Below, one piece after another: positions 51,621-62,294 of a stretch of 64,000 nt of DNA; the first letter of the stretch is position 1, and each line of letters starts with the position of its first letter. This DNA comes from CAWJFJ01 sp963800065 (lineage in GTDB: Bacteria; Actinomycetota; Acidimicrobiia; Acidimicrobiales; UBA8190). Position numbers and translations under genes: made by a program. The DNA lies in the NCBI GenBank assembly GCA_963800065.1, contig CAWCZO010000008.1, positions 1,050,659 through 1,114,658 on the forward strand, written 5' to 3'. The notes below the pieces were generated by a model. That model did not search any database, was not told the origin of the DNA, and saw only the letters and a list, made by a program, of their open reading frames with translations.

Positions 51621-52998
51621 TCAGTCCGAGCGGCCCGAGGCTGCCTCGACGAATTCACGCTCACGGGCCACATTCTCTGCGAAGCGTTCGATCTGCCCGT
51701 CCAGATCGCCCCGGTCCTGGCGCGGTCCCGCCTCGAACAGCTCGGCTGCCGCGGGCCCGAGGTCAGGCTCGGCGGCAACCAACTCCCGCAGCGGCACCGA
51801 TTCGGCACCTGCGCGGCGAACGAGCTCAGCGACCACTCCGTGGGCTCGGCGAAACGGCACTCCCCTGCGCGACCATCCATTCGGCGAGCTCGACGGCACG
51901 CAACCCAGGGTCGGCAACCGCCGCCTGCATCCGCTCCTCGTCGAAGCGCAACGTCTCGATCAGGCCACGCAGCGCGGCCAGCGCCAAGCTGCACCTGATC
52001 GAACGCGTCGAACAGCGGCTCCTTGTCTTCTTGCAGGTCGCGGTTGTAGGCGAACGGCAAGCCCTTCAAGGTCGCGAGGAAGCCGGCTGAGGTGGCCGAT
52101 CAGCCGACCGCTCTTTCCCCGGGCGAGCTCGGCGACGTCGGGGTTCTTCTTCTGCGGCAGCATCGAGCTGCCCGTCGCCCAGGCGTCGTCCAGCACGTAA
52201 AAACCGAACTCGCTGCTCGAGTAGATGACGATCTCCTCGCCCAGACGTGAGAGATGGACCCCGACGAGCGCCAAGTCAAAAAGAGCCTCGGCGACAAAGT
52301 CGCGATCGGAGACAGCGTCGATCGAATTGGCAAAGGCGCCGGCGAAGCCGAGCTCCTCCGCCACCCATGTCGAGTCCAGCGGAAGGGTCGAGCCGCCGAG
52401 CAGCTCCTGCGCCAAGCGGCGAGGACAAATCGAGTCGGCGCCGCGCGTCGACGAGGCGGTCGACGTCGCGCAGAAGCGGCCAGCCGTGCGCGAGCAGCTG
52501 CACCGCGAGCGGGACCCGCTGGGCGCGTTGAAGGTGGGTGTAAGCGGGGATCTCGAGATCTCCGACCTCCTTAGCTCGCGACAGCAATGCCCCACACAGG
52601 TCGAGCAGCGCGTTCGCCACCTCTCCGATCCGTCGGCGGGTGTAGAGCCGCAGAGCTGTCGCCACCTGATCGTTGCGACTCCTCCCGGTGTGGAGCCTGG
52701 CGCCAGCCTCGCCGGCGATCTCGGTCACACGGCGCTCGATCGCGGTGTGGATGTCCTCATCGCCGTCAAGAAAGACGAACGTCCCAGCGGTGAACTCGTC
52801 TCGCACGGCTGCAAGCGCGGCGATGAGCGATTCGACGTCGCTGGCTTCAAGGATGGCGGCGCGTCCGAGCCCGCGCACATGCGCCTCAGAGCCGTCCAGG
52901 TCATCGGACCAGAGCTCTCTGTCGAACGAGAGACTCTCGGTGAAGGCCATCATCGCCGCTTCCGGGTCGGCAGACATCCGCCGCGACCACAGCGTCAC
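51621..52998 (-). pseudogene. argH: Argininosuccinate lyase, several frame breaks
   Basis: Cleaves argininosuccinate to arginine and fumarate. It starts at GTG 52998, overlapping argG by 4 bases (LWSRRMSADPEAAMMAFTES). The HTGRSRNDQVATALRLYTR motif is near residue 100. The signature loop SSMLPQKKNPDVAELARGKSG appears in a second frame. Breaks occur near 52430, 52075 and twice more before the end at 51621 (ERFAENVAREREFVEAASG). The restored length is about 458 residues, normal. All parts are in correct order, so indel errors are likely. Confidence 0.88.
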
Positions 52999-54231
52999 GG
53001 GCTCGAACCCGCTTCGCCGTGACCGAACCCGAGAGCGGCGTCACCGACTCCCTGGCGGCTCGCCCACGTCTTGATGCCAAGTCCGTATATGCGGAGGAAG
53101 CCCTCGGCGTCCTCGTGGCGGAACTCGTCGGCGGCGTCATAGGTGGCAAGGCCGTAGTCGTACAGGCCGACCGGGCTGCGCCTGCCCGTGACCGCCGCCG
53201 CGCCACCAGGGGCGAAACGGACCCGTACCTCGCCGGTGACGAAGCGCTGGGTCGAAGAGATGAATGCCGACAACGCCTCGCGAAGCGGTGAGAACCACAG
53301 CCCGTCGTACACGAGCTCGGCAAAGCGTGGCTCGAGCCGCTCCTTCTCGTGGGAGACGTCGCGCTCGAGAGTCAGGCTCTCAAGATCGGAGTGGGCCATC
53401 ACTAAGGCCAGGGCAGCCGGGCACTCGTAGATCTCACGACTCTTAATTCCGACGCGGCGGTTCTCGACCATGTCGATGCGACCGAAGCCCGAGGCACCGG
53501 CGCGCGACATTGAGCTCCCCGATCAGATTGAGGAGCGTCCGCGGCTCGCCGTCGATAGAGATCGGGATCCCCGATTCGAAGCCGATCACTATCTCGTACG
53601 GCTCGCTGGCGGTCGGCACGGTCATCGCGAATACGTCTTCGGGGGGCGGCGCCCAAGGATCTTCGATCTCGCCGCACTCGATCGCCCGCCCCCAGAGGTT
53701 CTCGTCGATCGAATAGATGCGCTCCTTGGAAGCGGTGATCGGGACGTTGTGTCGAGCCGCGTACTCGACGGTGTCCTCCCGCGTCATCCCCCACTCGCGC
53801 ACCGGCGCCACGATGTCGAGTTCCGGAGCGAGGGCGCGCGTCCCGACCTCGAAACGGACTTGGTCGTTGCCTTTCCCGGTGCAGCCGTGCGCCACGGCGC
53901 CAGCGTCGAACCGACGCGCCTCGGCAACCAGGTGTCGGACGATGACGGGGCGGGCAAGCGCAGACACGAGCGGATAGCGGCCCTCGTAAAGGGCATTCGC
54001 CTGCAGCGCCGGGACGACGAAGTCTTGGGCATACTCCTCGCGGGCATCGACGACGACGGCCTCGACCGCCCCGGCGGCGAGCGCCCGCTCCCGGATCGCT
54101 TCGAAATCGCCGCCTTGTCCGACGTCGACAGCCACCGCGACGACGTCGTAGCCGTGCTTGGCGTGAAGCCAATGAACCGCCACCGATGTATCGAGCCCGC
54201 CCGAGTAGGCGAGCACTATGCGACTACCCAC
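52995..54231 (-). pseudogene. argG: Argininosuccinate synthase, one frame break
   Basis: ATP-dependent ligation of citrulline and aspartate. It starts at GTG 54231 with the P-loop-like LAYSGGLDTSVAVHWL. The segment AHGCTGKGNDQVRFE is intact. Near 53512 one extra T breaks the frame; the next frame continues RAGASGFGRIDMVENRRVGI and runs to 52995. The restored length is about 412 residues. Overlap with argH is 4 bases. Confidence 0.92.
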
Positions 54232-54248
54232 GTTCTGTTCCTCCGCTT

Positions 54249-54722
54249 CTATCGACCCGACAGCTCTGAGAGCTGCTTGCCGAGCGTCTCGCCGCCTGTC
54301 GTCTCGTCGGCGATGACGAGCACCGTGTCATCTCCGGCAACGGTCCCAAGGACCCCGTCGACACGGCTCCGGTCGAGCGCCGATGCGACCACGTGCGCCG
54401 AGCCCGGTGGCGTCCGGATGACGACGAGGTTCCCCGAGGAAGCGAGGTCGACGACCCATTCACCGAGCACCCTCCGCAGGTGCTCGATCGGTGCCGCCGG
54501 GGCCTGCGCCAGCTCGGCGATCGCGTACACGGGCTGTGATGAGCCGGGCAGCCGCACCTTCACCGCTCCCAGCTCCTCGAGGTCCCGAGAAACCGTCGCC
54601 TGCGTCGCCTCGATCCCTTGTGTCGCCAGCAACTCGACGAGTTGCGGCTGGTTCGTAACCGCGTGCTCTTCGAGCAGCCTGCCGACGAGGTGCTGCCGAC
54701 GGCTCTTTGTCACCTTGGTCAT
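54249..54722 (-). CDS. argR: Arginine repressor ArgR
   Basis: A 157-residue regulator. The N-terminal winged helix has ATQATVSRDLEELGAVKV, the ArgR recognition region. The C-terminal oligomerisation/arginine-binding domain has GTVAGDDTVLVIADE, matching the family GTIAGDDTILV block. ATG 54722 overlaps the argF stop by 4 bases. It probably represses this cluster when arginine is abundant. The frame is intact. Confidence 0.95.
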   Translation of the reverse strand: MTKVTKSRRQHLVGRLLEEHAVTNQPQLVELLATQGIEATQATVSRDLEELGAVKVRLPGSSQPVYAIAELAQAPAAPIEHLRRVLGEWVVDLASSGNLVVIRTPPGSAHVVASALDRSRVDGVLGTVAGDDTVLVIADETTGGETLGKQLSELSGR

Positions 54723-55624
54723 CTCCCACCCCCGAAAAGGAACTGGATCACTCCACGCATGGCGTGTTTGCGGTTGGCGGCCTGGCGCCACACCCGGCTC
54801 GCTGGCCCGTCGATCACAGCCGCCGATATCTCCTCGCCGCGGTGCGCCGGCAGGCAGTGCAAGACGATGGCGTCTTTGGCGGCGGCGCCGAGGATCGCCT
54901 CGTCGATCGTGTAACCGGCGAACGCGGCTCGCTTTTCCGCCGCGTTTTCCTGGCCCATCGAGACCCAGACGTCGGTGTAGATGACGTCGGCAGCGTCAGC
55001 TGCCTCTGCCGGAACCGTCGTCGTCTCGACTACGGCCCCGAAGTCGCGCAAGTGCCCGAGGTCCTCGTCGGATAGCCCGAAGCCCTCAGGCGCGGCGACG
55101 GCGATCGACGCACCGGCGTCGGCGCAGGCCCAGGCGAGCGAGCGACACACATTGTTGGCATCGCCGATGTAGGCAACCTTGCGCCCCTCGATCGATCCGA
55201 ACTCCTGTCGGATCGTCAACAGATCGGCGATCGCCTGCGTCGGGTGCTCGACGTCCGACAACAGGTTCACCACCGGGACCTCGACGCCTGCCGAGGCGAG
55301 CGCGGTCGCCATCCGGTCGAGCGTCGAGTGACTGGCGACCCGGGCGGCGATCAACGCGTGGAAGCAGGCGAGAGTGCGCGCCACGTCCTCCACCGTCTCG
55401 CGCCGATCAAGATCGACCTCGCCGGCAGTGATCGACACCGGATGTCCGCCCAGTTCGACGACCGCCATCTCGCTGGCGTTCCGAGTCCGCGCCGAGGGGA
55501 ACTCGAACAGCAGCGCCGCGCCCTTCCCGGCAAGGCACTGTGGCGGGTCGCTCACCGCGGCGAGATCGAGGACCTCCCCGATCTCCTTCGGGGTGAGGTC
55601 GCTGACGCGGAGGAAGTTTCTCAT
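54719..55624 (-). CDS. argF: Ornithine carbamoyltransferase
   Basis: A 301-residue enzyme making citrulline from ornithine and carbamoyl phosphate. The carbamoyl-phosphate loop reads PSARTRN (family usually STRTR, so Thr to Ala at the second position). The segment EHPTQAIADLLT and the ornithine-binding HCLPAHRG are conserved. ATG 55624 overlaps the argD stop by 4 bases. The frame is intact, unlike its neighbours. Confidence 0.94.
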   Translation of the reverse strand: MRNFLRVSDLTPKEIGEVLDLAAVSDPPQCLAGKGAALLFEFPSARTRNASEMAVVELGGHPVSITAGEVDLDRRETVEDVARTLACFHALIAARVASHSTLDRMATALASAGVEVPVVNLLSDVEHPTQAIADLLTIRQEFGSIEGRKVAYIGDANNVCRSLAWACADAGASIAVAAPEGFGLSDEDLGHLRDFGAVVETTTVPAEAADAADVIYTDVWVSMGQENAAEKRAAFAGYTIDEAILGAAAKDAIVLHCLPAHRGEEISAAVIDGPASRVWRQAANRKHAMRGVIQFLFGGGR

Positions 55625-56809
55625 CGGGCTACCGCCTGATCATCGCCCATGGCGCGGGCGATGGCCCGGCCCAATAGGGCGATCCCCTCGTCGCACTCCT
55701 CGGACGACAGCGTGAAGGGCGGCGCCAGTCGAATGACCTCCGGCGCCGGGTCGTTCACGACCAGTCCAACACCGAGCGCCTCGTGCACCACCGACCGCGC
55801 CTCGACACCCGGCTCGAGCACGACGCCGACGAGCATTCCGGCTCCGCGCACCGAGGCGACGCCCGCCAGGGCGCGCACTCCCTCGCTCAGCTGGCGCCCC
55901 CGCTCTTCGGCGAGCTTGGGTACTCCGAGGGCGATCATCGTCTCCAGGGTCGCCTTGGCCGCCGCCATCGCGAGGGGTTGGCCGCCGAAGGTCGAACCAT
56001 GGTCACCAGGATTAAAGGCGTCTGCGACCTCTGCACGCGCGCCAGCAGGCGCCTACCGGGACGCCGTTGCCGAGCGCCTTGGCCATCGTGACGACATCGG
56101 GCCGCACTCCCTCGTGCTGGAATGCGAACCAGCGCCCCGTCCTACCGAGGCCCGTCTGGATCTCGTCCAGGATCAGCAGTGCGCCGAACTCGTCGCACGC
56201 CGCGCGAACGGCCTGCAAGTAACCCGATGGCGCCGGCACGACGCCCGACTCTCCTTGGATCGACTCGAGCATCACCGCCGCGACGGTCCCGCCGGCGAGC
56301 GCCTCGCCGAGTGCGTCGATGTCGCCGAAGTCGACGTGCACGAAGCCCCCCGGCAAGGGGGCATAGGGAGCGTGCTTTGCCGGTTGGCCGGTCGCCGCCA
56401 GCGAGCCGAGAGTCCGCCCATGGAACGACCCAAGCGCAGAGACGATGAGGCGGCGCTCAGGCCCGTTCGAACGGCGCGTCAGCTTTATCGCGCACTCGTT
56501 CGCTTCCGCTCCGGAGTTGGTGAAGAACACCTTGCCGCCCGCCGGCAGCTCGTCCCCGATCAGCAGATCGATCAGCTCGGCGACCGGTTCGTTGAGCGCG
56601 TTGGCGAAAAGGTTCGAGACGTGCAGCAGGGTGCGTGCCTGTGCGCAGATCGCCTCGGCGACCATCGGGTTGGCGTGACCGAGCGAGGTGACGGCGATCC
56701 CCGACAAGAAGTCGAGGTAACGCTTGCCGGAATCGTCGACGAGGTAGCTCCCCGATCCCGAGACAAAGCGCACCTCAGGTTGGCGATAGGTCGGCATCAG
56801 GTGGGTCAC
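55621..56809 (-). pseudogene. argD: Acetylornithine aminotransferase, one frame break
   Basis: A PLP-dependent class III aminotransferase. It starts at GTG 56809, overlapping argB by 4 bases. FFTNSGAEANECAIKL and LILDEIQTGLGRTG are the family blocks, and the PLP Lys is in MAKALGNGVPVGA near residue 250. At about 56050 the frame changes; the C-terminus continues as LAEERGRQLSEGVRALAG to 55621. The restored length is about 395 residues, normal. Confidence 0.9.
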
Positions 56810-57655
56810 GACGACACCGTCGTCCCGATCTCGGATTCACCGACGAGCGCCTGCAAGACCACATGCGCGAGCCGTCCGTCGACGATCTGTGCCGCCTTCA
56901 CACCGCGACGCACGGCCAGGCTGCAAGCCGACGCCTTGGGGATCATCCCGCCCTTGATCGAGCCGTCGTCGATCAATCCGTCGAGCTCGTCGGGCGTCAG
57001 TTTCGCAAGCACCGTCGAAGGGTCGTCGCCGACGGCGCGGACTCCCTCGACGTCGGTCAGGTAAATGAGCTTGTCCGCGCCGAGCGCGACGGCGATGACA
57101 GAGGCCGCGGCGTCGGCGTTGACGTTGTAAGGCTGGCCTGAGTGGTCAACACAAACGGTGGCGACGACGGGGACGAACCCACCTTCGAGCAGGTGATTGA
57201 GGAGCCTCGGCTCGACCGAGGCGACTTCGCCGACGAACCCGAGCGCGACGTCGCGCTCGAGTCACCGTGATGGAGCGGGCGTCCTCGCCAGAGATTCCAA
57301 CGGCGATCGGGGCGCGAACATTGAGGGCGTCGACGATGTCTCGGTTCACCTTCCCGACAAGGACCATTCGGAGGATCTCGAGCGTCGCGGCGTCGGTCAC
57401 GCGTTGGCCGTCGCGGAACTCCGGCGTCATCCCAAGGCGGGACATCAGCGCGCTGACCTGTGGTCCGCCACCGTGGACGACCACCGGCAACAGGCCAGCG
57501 GCGCGGATCGAGGCGATGTCTTCGGTGAAGGCGGCGAGGATCGAAGCGTCGGCCGGGTCCTCGGCAGCAAGCGCCGCGCCGCCGAGCTTGACGACGATCA
57601 CCGCGCCAGCGAACCGGCGGAGCCGCGCGACTGAGTCCGCGGGAGAAAAAGACAT
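56806..57655 (-). pseudogene. argB: Acetylglutamate kinase, one frame break
   Basis: Phosphorylates N-acetylglutamate. ATG 57655 overlaps the argC stop by one base. The Gly-rich phosphate loops VVKLGGAAL and PVVVHGGGPQ lie near residues 20 and 62. Near 57255 the frame breaks; the continuation (ALGFVGEVASVEPRLL, then GGMIPKASACSLAVRRGV) matches the family C-terminus and ends at 56806. The restored length is about 283 residues. It is likely feedback-inhibited by arginine, as in homologues. Confidence 0.9.
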
Positions 57656-58668
57656 CACGGGATGATCGCCAGACGTCCGAGCCCCGCCGTCTCGTCGAGA
57701 CCGAGGGCGATGTTCGCCGCCTGGATGGCCTGCCCGGCGCCGCCCTTGGTCAGGTTGTCGAGCGCGGCGAGCGCGATGACGTGTCCGGTGCGCGAGTCGG
57801 CGCGGTAGGACAACTTCGCCAGGTTGGAGGCGTAGGTCTCCCGCGTCGAGGGTGCGTGCGCAACGACCTCGACGAACGGAGCTCCTTCGTAGCGTGCTCG
57901 GGCGATCGCGAGCAGGTCGTCGGTCGTCGCCGATCCCTTGGCGCGCCCGTACGCCGTGACGAGGATGCCGCGGGTCATCGGGGCGATGTGGGGCGTAAAT
58001 AGGACTTGGGCGCCGATCGCCTGCTCCATCTCGGGCGTGTGCCGGTGGTCGAGCAGCCCGTAGGCCGAAAAGTTCTCGTTCACCGTCCCGAAGTGGGTCC
58101 CCTCGGTCGGTTCACGTCCGGCACCGGAGATCCCGCTCGCCGCGTCGACGATGATCCCGTCGATCTCGATCGCGCCGGCGCGCACGAGCGGTTCTAGAGC
58201 AAGAGCTGCGGCGGTGACATAGCAACCGGGCGCGGCAATCAGCCGAGCACCGACGAGGCCGGCGCCGAACAGCTCTGGCAGTCCGTAGGCGGCACGATCC
58301 AACAAGTCGACCGCCTCGTGCTGGAACCCGTACCAGGCGGGATAGAGCGCTGGGTCGCGCAGGCGAAAGTCCGCCCCGAGGTCGACGACCAGCGGCACGG
58401 CGTCGATGAGCGCCGGGACGACCCGCTGGGAACGCCCCGACGGCAGGGCAACGAAGACGACGTCGCAGCCACCGAGCGCCCCGGGGTCGGTCGGCGTGAC
58501 GGCAAGTTGCGGATAGGCGGCGGAAAGGCCTGGATGGAGCGTGCCGACCTGCTCGCCGATCGAGCGCTCGCCCTGGACGGCGGCTACCTCGAGCTCGGGA
58601 TGGTTTGCCAGCAGGCGGAGCAGCTCACCGCCGAGGTAGCCCGAGCCACCGATGAGCCCAGCCTTCAT
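57655..58668 (-). CDS. argC: N-acetyl-gamma-glutamyl-phosphate reductase
   Basis: A 337-residue NADPH-dependent reductase and the first gene of the arginine cluster. The nucleotide-binding loop is GLIGGSGYLGGEL at the N-terminus and the catalytic Cys is in AAPGCYVTAAALA near residue 148. FTPHIAPMTRGILVT is the family block. ATG 58668 follows a TATGAT box by six bases, so the mRNA may be leaderless. The ORF continues without defect to the argB overlap. Confidence 0.95.
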   Translation of the reverse strand: MKAGLIGGSGYLGGELLRLLANHPELEVAAVQGERSIGEQVGTLHPGLSAAYPQLAVTPTDPGALGGCDVVFVALPSGRSQRVVPALIDAVPLVVDLGADFRLRDPALYPAWYGFQHEAVDLLDRAAYGLPELFGAGLVGARLIAAPGCYVTAAALALEPLVRAGAIEIDGIIVDAASGISGAGREPTEGTHFGTVNENFSAYGLLDHRHTPEMEQAIGAQVLFTPHIAPMTRGILVTAYGRAKGSATTDDLLAIARARYEGAPFVEVVAHAPSTRETYASNLAKLSYRADSRTGHVIALAALDNLTKGGAGQAIQAANIALGLDETAGLGRLAIIP

Positions 58669-59009
58669 CGCATAATCATACCACTTATTGACTTGACTCA
58701 CCTGGCAGTGGCACTCCAGCTAGGTAGTTTATGCCAACCAGACACGAGTTCTGCATGAACATGCGACCAGAGACGATAACCAGGGGTCGTGGGCTGGTTC
58801 GAAACCGCTCGAAGCGCCCTCCCCTGCCTGGCGGCGTTCTCCGGGAGGTTGATAGCTCTTACAGATCGTTCATCCGGAGTACATCAGCCTGCGGTATCGG
58901 CATGAGCAACGAACTTTCCTCATGAGGCCGCAGGTCGATCGGTGTCCTAGAATCGTGATATCTATTGCAGATCAGTCATATGGCTCCCATCTATCCATAG
59001 GATGGTGCC
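58669..59009. other. argC upstream region; no gene seen
   Basis: 341 bases between divergent argC and a small ORF. Next to argC is TATGAT (58675-58680, minus strand), a good -10 box for a leaderless start, inside an AT-richer stretch. ArgR half-site-like TATGATTATGC overlaps it, but a full operator is not clear. The remainder holds only short frames without coding character. A GGTTCGAAACC motif near 58796 is not part of a tRNA. Confidence 0.45.
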
Positions 59010-59213
59010 ATGGAAAAGCTCATGTACAGGATCGAAAAGCTCGTTTGCAAGGTCGTCGGGCACAAGGGTTATTCGAAAGAGACGCTCGCTGCCCAGCCCT
59101 GGGACTACGCAGAATTCCGCGGGTTCCCTCTTGTGGCGTTCCGGGAGCCCACTTGCTTAAGGTGCGACGAGCGTCTCGACACGGTTGAGTTCCAAGAGCA
59201 GGACGCTGCCTGA
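59010..59213 (+). CDS. Small CxxC protein of unknown function
   Basis: A 67-residue frame from ATG 59010, with AGGATGG just upstream as a possible ribosome binding site. It carries Cys in LVCKVVGHKGY and a CxxC pair (PTCLRCDERL) near the C-terminus, which could form a small metal or redox site. It stands alone between argC and trpF. I do not recognise a family, so treat as tentative. Confidence 0.45.
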   Translation: MEKLMYRIEKLVCKVVGHKGYSKETLAAQPWDYAEFRGFPLVAFREPTCLRCDERLDTVEFQEQDAA

Positions 59214-59284
59214 CACGCTCCGTCTCGGCGCGGACGAGATGGAGTCTCTGACCAACCAGGCCACTACCGACCGACGTTCCTCTC

Positions 59285-59947
59285 CTACCAGTCCTCTTGC
59301 CAGTCGTAGGGACCGCCGTCGGCGGACGGGTCGACCGGCCGGTGACGCCGTGCGCGGGCCGCCTGGATGAAGGCGCGGACCTTACGCGGGTCCTTGCGGC
59401 CGCACGACTCGACACCGGCCGAAACGTCGACTCCCCACGGCCGGATCCGCTCGATCGCCTCCGCCGACGTTGTCCGGGTCGAGCCCTCCCCCGAGGATCA
59501 TCCTGCGTCCCGGTTGGGATGCGCTCCGCGAACCGCCAGTCGAAGACCCGGCCCGGGCCCGGCCGCCGGCGCTTCGACGAGGATGGCGTCGGCCCGGTAG
59601 TCGCCGGCGTCGGCTGATCGCCCCGGATCCGGCCGCGAACGCCTTGATGACGAGCGGGATCTTGCTGGCGACGAAGGCGACGTCTGCGGGCTTCTCGTGA
59701 CCGTGCAGCTGGGCGGCCCGCAGCCCAGCCTGCGAGATGACGTCGACGACCCGTTGGGGCAGCGCGTCGCGAAACACTCCGACGGTGATCACCTCGGGCG
59801 GCAGACGCCTGGCGATGTCGCGGGCGGCGCCGATCGCCACTTGGCGCGGTCGAAGGGGCGAGGACGAAGCCGACGGCGTCGGCACCCATCGCCACCGCTA
59901 AGAAGCGCGTCGTCTTCGTTCGTCACCCCACAGATCTTCACGAACAC
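59285..59947 (-). pseudogene. trpF: Phosphoribosylanthranilate isomerase, multiple frame breaks
   Basis: A tryptophan pathway TIM-barrel enzyme. The start VFVKICGVTNEDDALL (GTG 59947) is followed in other frames by AVAMGADAVGFVLAPST. ITVGVFRDALPQRVVDVISQ and LRAAQLHGHEKP come next, then the phosphate-binding MILGGGLDPDNV, and a C-terminal VRAFIQAARA ending at 59285. At least three indels separate these blocks. The order is correct, so the gene is likely intact in the organism. No other trp gene is nearby. Confidence 0.85.
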
Positions 59948-60101
59948 GGCGCGAACCGTCCCCACGCGAGGCACGGCGACGCCGCGATCGACTCGTGGCC
60001 CTGCGCGCGTCAGCCTACCGGGCAGGTCCCGGTCTTCCCGATCCTGGTGCCCGCCACGGCATGGCGCGTCTGTCGGGTGCCCATCGCGCCATGCTTGTTA
60101 C

Positions 60102-60811
60102 ATGCAGAGCGGATCCCGCCGAGGCCTGAAGGAGCGGCCACGGACGGTCGTGCTCGTCGAGGACGACCGCCACATCGCCGACCTCGTCGACCTCTACCTG
60201 CGCAACGCCGGATTCCGAGTCCTGCAGGCGACCGACGCGAACCGCGGTCTCGAGATCATCTCCAACGAGAAGCCGAGCCTCATCCTGCTCGACATCGGTC
60301 TGCCCGGGACCCATCGACGGGATCGAGCTCTGCCGGGAGATCCGCAAGACGAGCGACGTTCCGGTCGTCTTCCTCACCGCCCGCGACGACGAGGTCGACC
60401 GGGTGCTCGGCCTCGAGCTCGGCGCCGACGACTACATCGTGAAGCCCTTCTCGCCCCGCGAGCTCGTCGCCCGAGTCCGCGCGATCCTGCGCCGCTCCGA
60501 CGGCGACGAAGCGCCCGAGCGACAAGCCGATCACGGTCGGCGGCGTGACGGTCGACGCGCACGCGGCGCGAGGTGACGACCGACGGGAGGACCGGTCCCG
60601 CTCACCGCGCGGGAGTTCGACCTGCTCGCTCCACTTCGTCGAGAACCCGCACATCGTCTACACCCGCCGCCAGCTGCTCGACTCGGTGTGGGGCGTCGGC
60701 TGGGTCGGCGACGAACGGACGGTCGACGTCCACGTCCGCCAGCTGCGTCGCAAGCTCGGCGACGCGCTGCCGCTCACGACCATCTGGGGCGTCGGCTACC
60801 GGTGCGACTGA
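60102..60811 (+). pseudogene. OmpR-family response regulator, frame broken
   Basis: The receiver domain begins TVVLVEDDRHIADLVDLYLR, with the phosphoacceptor Asp in LILLDIGLPG. Near 60315 a base insertion breaks the frame; it resumes as IDGIELCREIRKTSDVPVVF and ELGADDYIVKPFSPRELVA. A second break precedes the winged-helix effector (LLDSVWGVGWVGDERTVDVH, then VRQLRRKLGD), which ends GYRCD at 60811. ATG 60102 is the likely start. It is followed with overlap by the sensor kinase. Confidence 0.85.
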
Positions 60812-62294
60812 GGACGCCGACCCGCGATCGGCGGGGGGCGTCACTGGAGGATGCGGCACCCGGATCACGCTCGCCTTCGTCATCGTGCTGGCCGTCGCTC
60901 TGACGCTCGCCGGCGTCGTCAGCTTCTCCTCGTCCGCAACGCGGCCGCCGACATCGAGCCGCACGCTCGTCCTCCACCAGACCGAGGCCCTGGCGCGCAG
61001 CGTGGCGACGCTGTCGCGCACCACCCAGAACAGCCAGCAGGTCTTCGCCGAGCTCCTGCCGCTCGTCAGCTCGATCGCCGGCATCAAGGAAGCATCGATC
61101 GTCGAGATCATCTGCGAGCGGCAAGCTTGTCTCGGCGGTTCCGCAGCTCGACGTCGCTCGCGGGGCGTCGAACCGACGCGCTCGGGTCGAACCGCTCGAC
61201 CTCGGGCGTCAACTCGCGGCATCGCTTTCGCGGTCGTGCCGCTGTTCACCGTTCCAGGAGGGGCGCCCGGCGGCGAGCGCTCGTGGTGGCGCTCTTCCTC
61301 GCCGTGCACCGGTCAGCACGTCGGACGCCAGCGTCTCCTATTTCCTGCTCGCCGGGGGGATCTCGCTCCTCGCCGCGGCGGCGGCCGCGGTCGTCATCTC
61401 CGCGGCGCATTTCGCGCCGTGTCGTCGAGGCGGCGGGTGCAGCGGCCCAGATCGCCGGCGGCGACCTCTCGACCACGGCTCGCGCTCGTCGCGCCATGAC
61501 GACGCCGAACTCGCGAGCCTGCAGACAGTCGCTCAATTCGATGGCCGAGAGGCTCGAGGATCTTCGCGACCTCGATCGCCAGTTCCTTCTCGCTGTTTCC
61601 CACGACCTGCGCACACCGCTCACTTCGATCCTTGGATACGCGGAGGCGATCGCGGAAGGCCAGGTCAGCGACGTCGGCGCGCGCCGCCGCGGTCGTCGTC
61701 AGCGAGGCGAACCGCCTCGAGCGACTGATCGGCGATCTCCTCGACCTTGCCCGCCTCGATGCGCACCAGTTTTCGCTCACCCTCGACGAGATCGACGCCG
61801 CCGCAGACGGTCTCCGCGGCCGCGGAATCACTCCGCTACGGGTTCGAGGCGATCGGGATCTCGCTCGTCGTCGGCGCCGACGAGAACGTCCCGATCGTCG
61901 CTGATCGAGACCGCCTCGCCCAGATCGTCGCCAACCTCGTCGAGAACGCGCTCCGGTTCGCAGATTCGCCTCGTCGACGTCACCTGCGCGATGACGAGCG
62001 CCGACGACCGTCGTCATCTCGGTGACCGACGACGGACCGGGCATCGCCGAGGACGACCGTCCGCACATCTTCGAGCGCCACTTCACGTCGGCCGCGCCCC
62101 GGGCGCTCGGCCGGCAGCGGGCTCGGCCTCGCCATCGTCGCCGAGCTCGTCGAAGCGATGGACGGCGAGATCAAGGTCGCCTCGCCCGTCGCCGACGGCC
62201 ATGGAACGCGCGATCGACGTCGCGCTGCCGAGCGGGCTCTTGCTGCCTCGGCTCGAGGACGACCGCCCTACGCGCGGTACAGCGGAAGCGCTGA
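60802..62294 (+). pseudogene. Sensor histidine kinase, multiple frame breaks
   Basis: A membrane sensor kinase coupled to the response regulator (GTG 60802 overlaps its end). Two transmembrane segments are visible (ITLAFVIVLAVALTLAGVVS; FLLAGGISLLAAAAAAVVIS) around a periplasmic sensor region. The H box FLLAVSHDLRTPLTSILGYA, N box IVANLVENALRFA and G box VTDDGPGIAEDDRPHIFERH are all present but spread over three frames. The end near 62294 is approximate because of indels and overlaps the ygfZ tail. The signal sensed is unknown. Confidence 0.8.

Noticed and set aside
58780..58835. GGTTCGAAACC motif resembling a tRNA T-arm
   Set aside because: The flanking bases do not pair into a T stem, and no D arm, anticodon arm or acceptor stem could be drawn.
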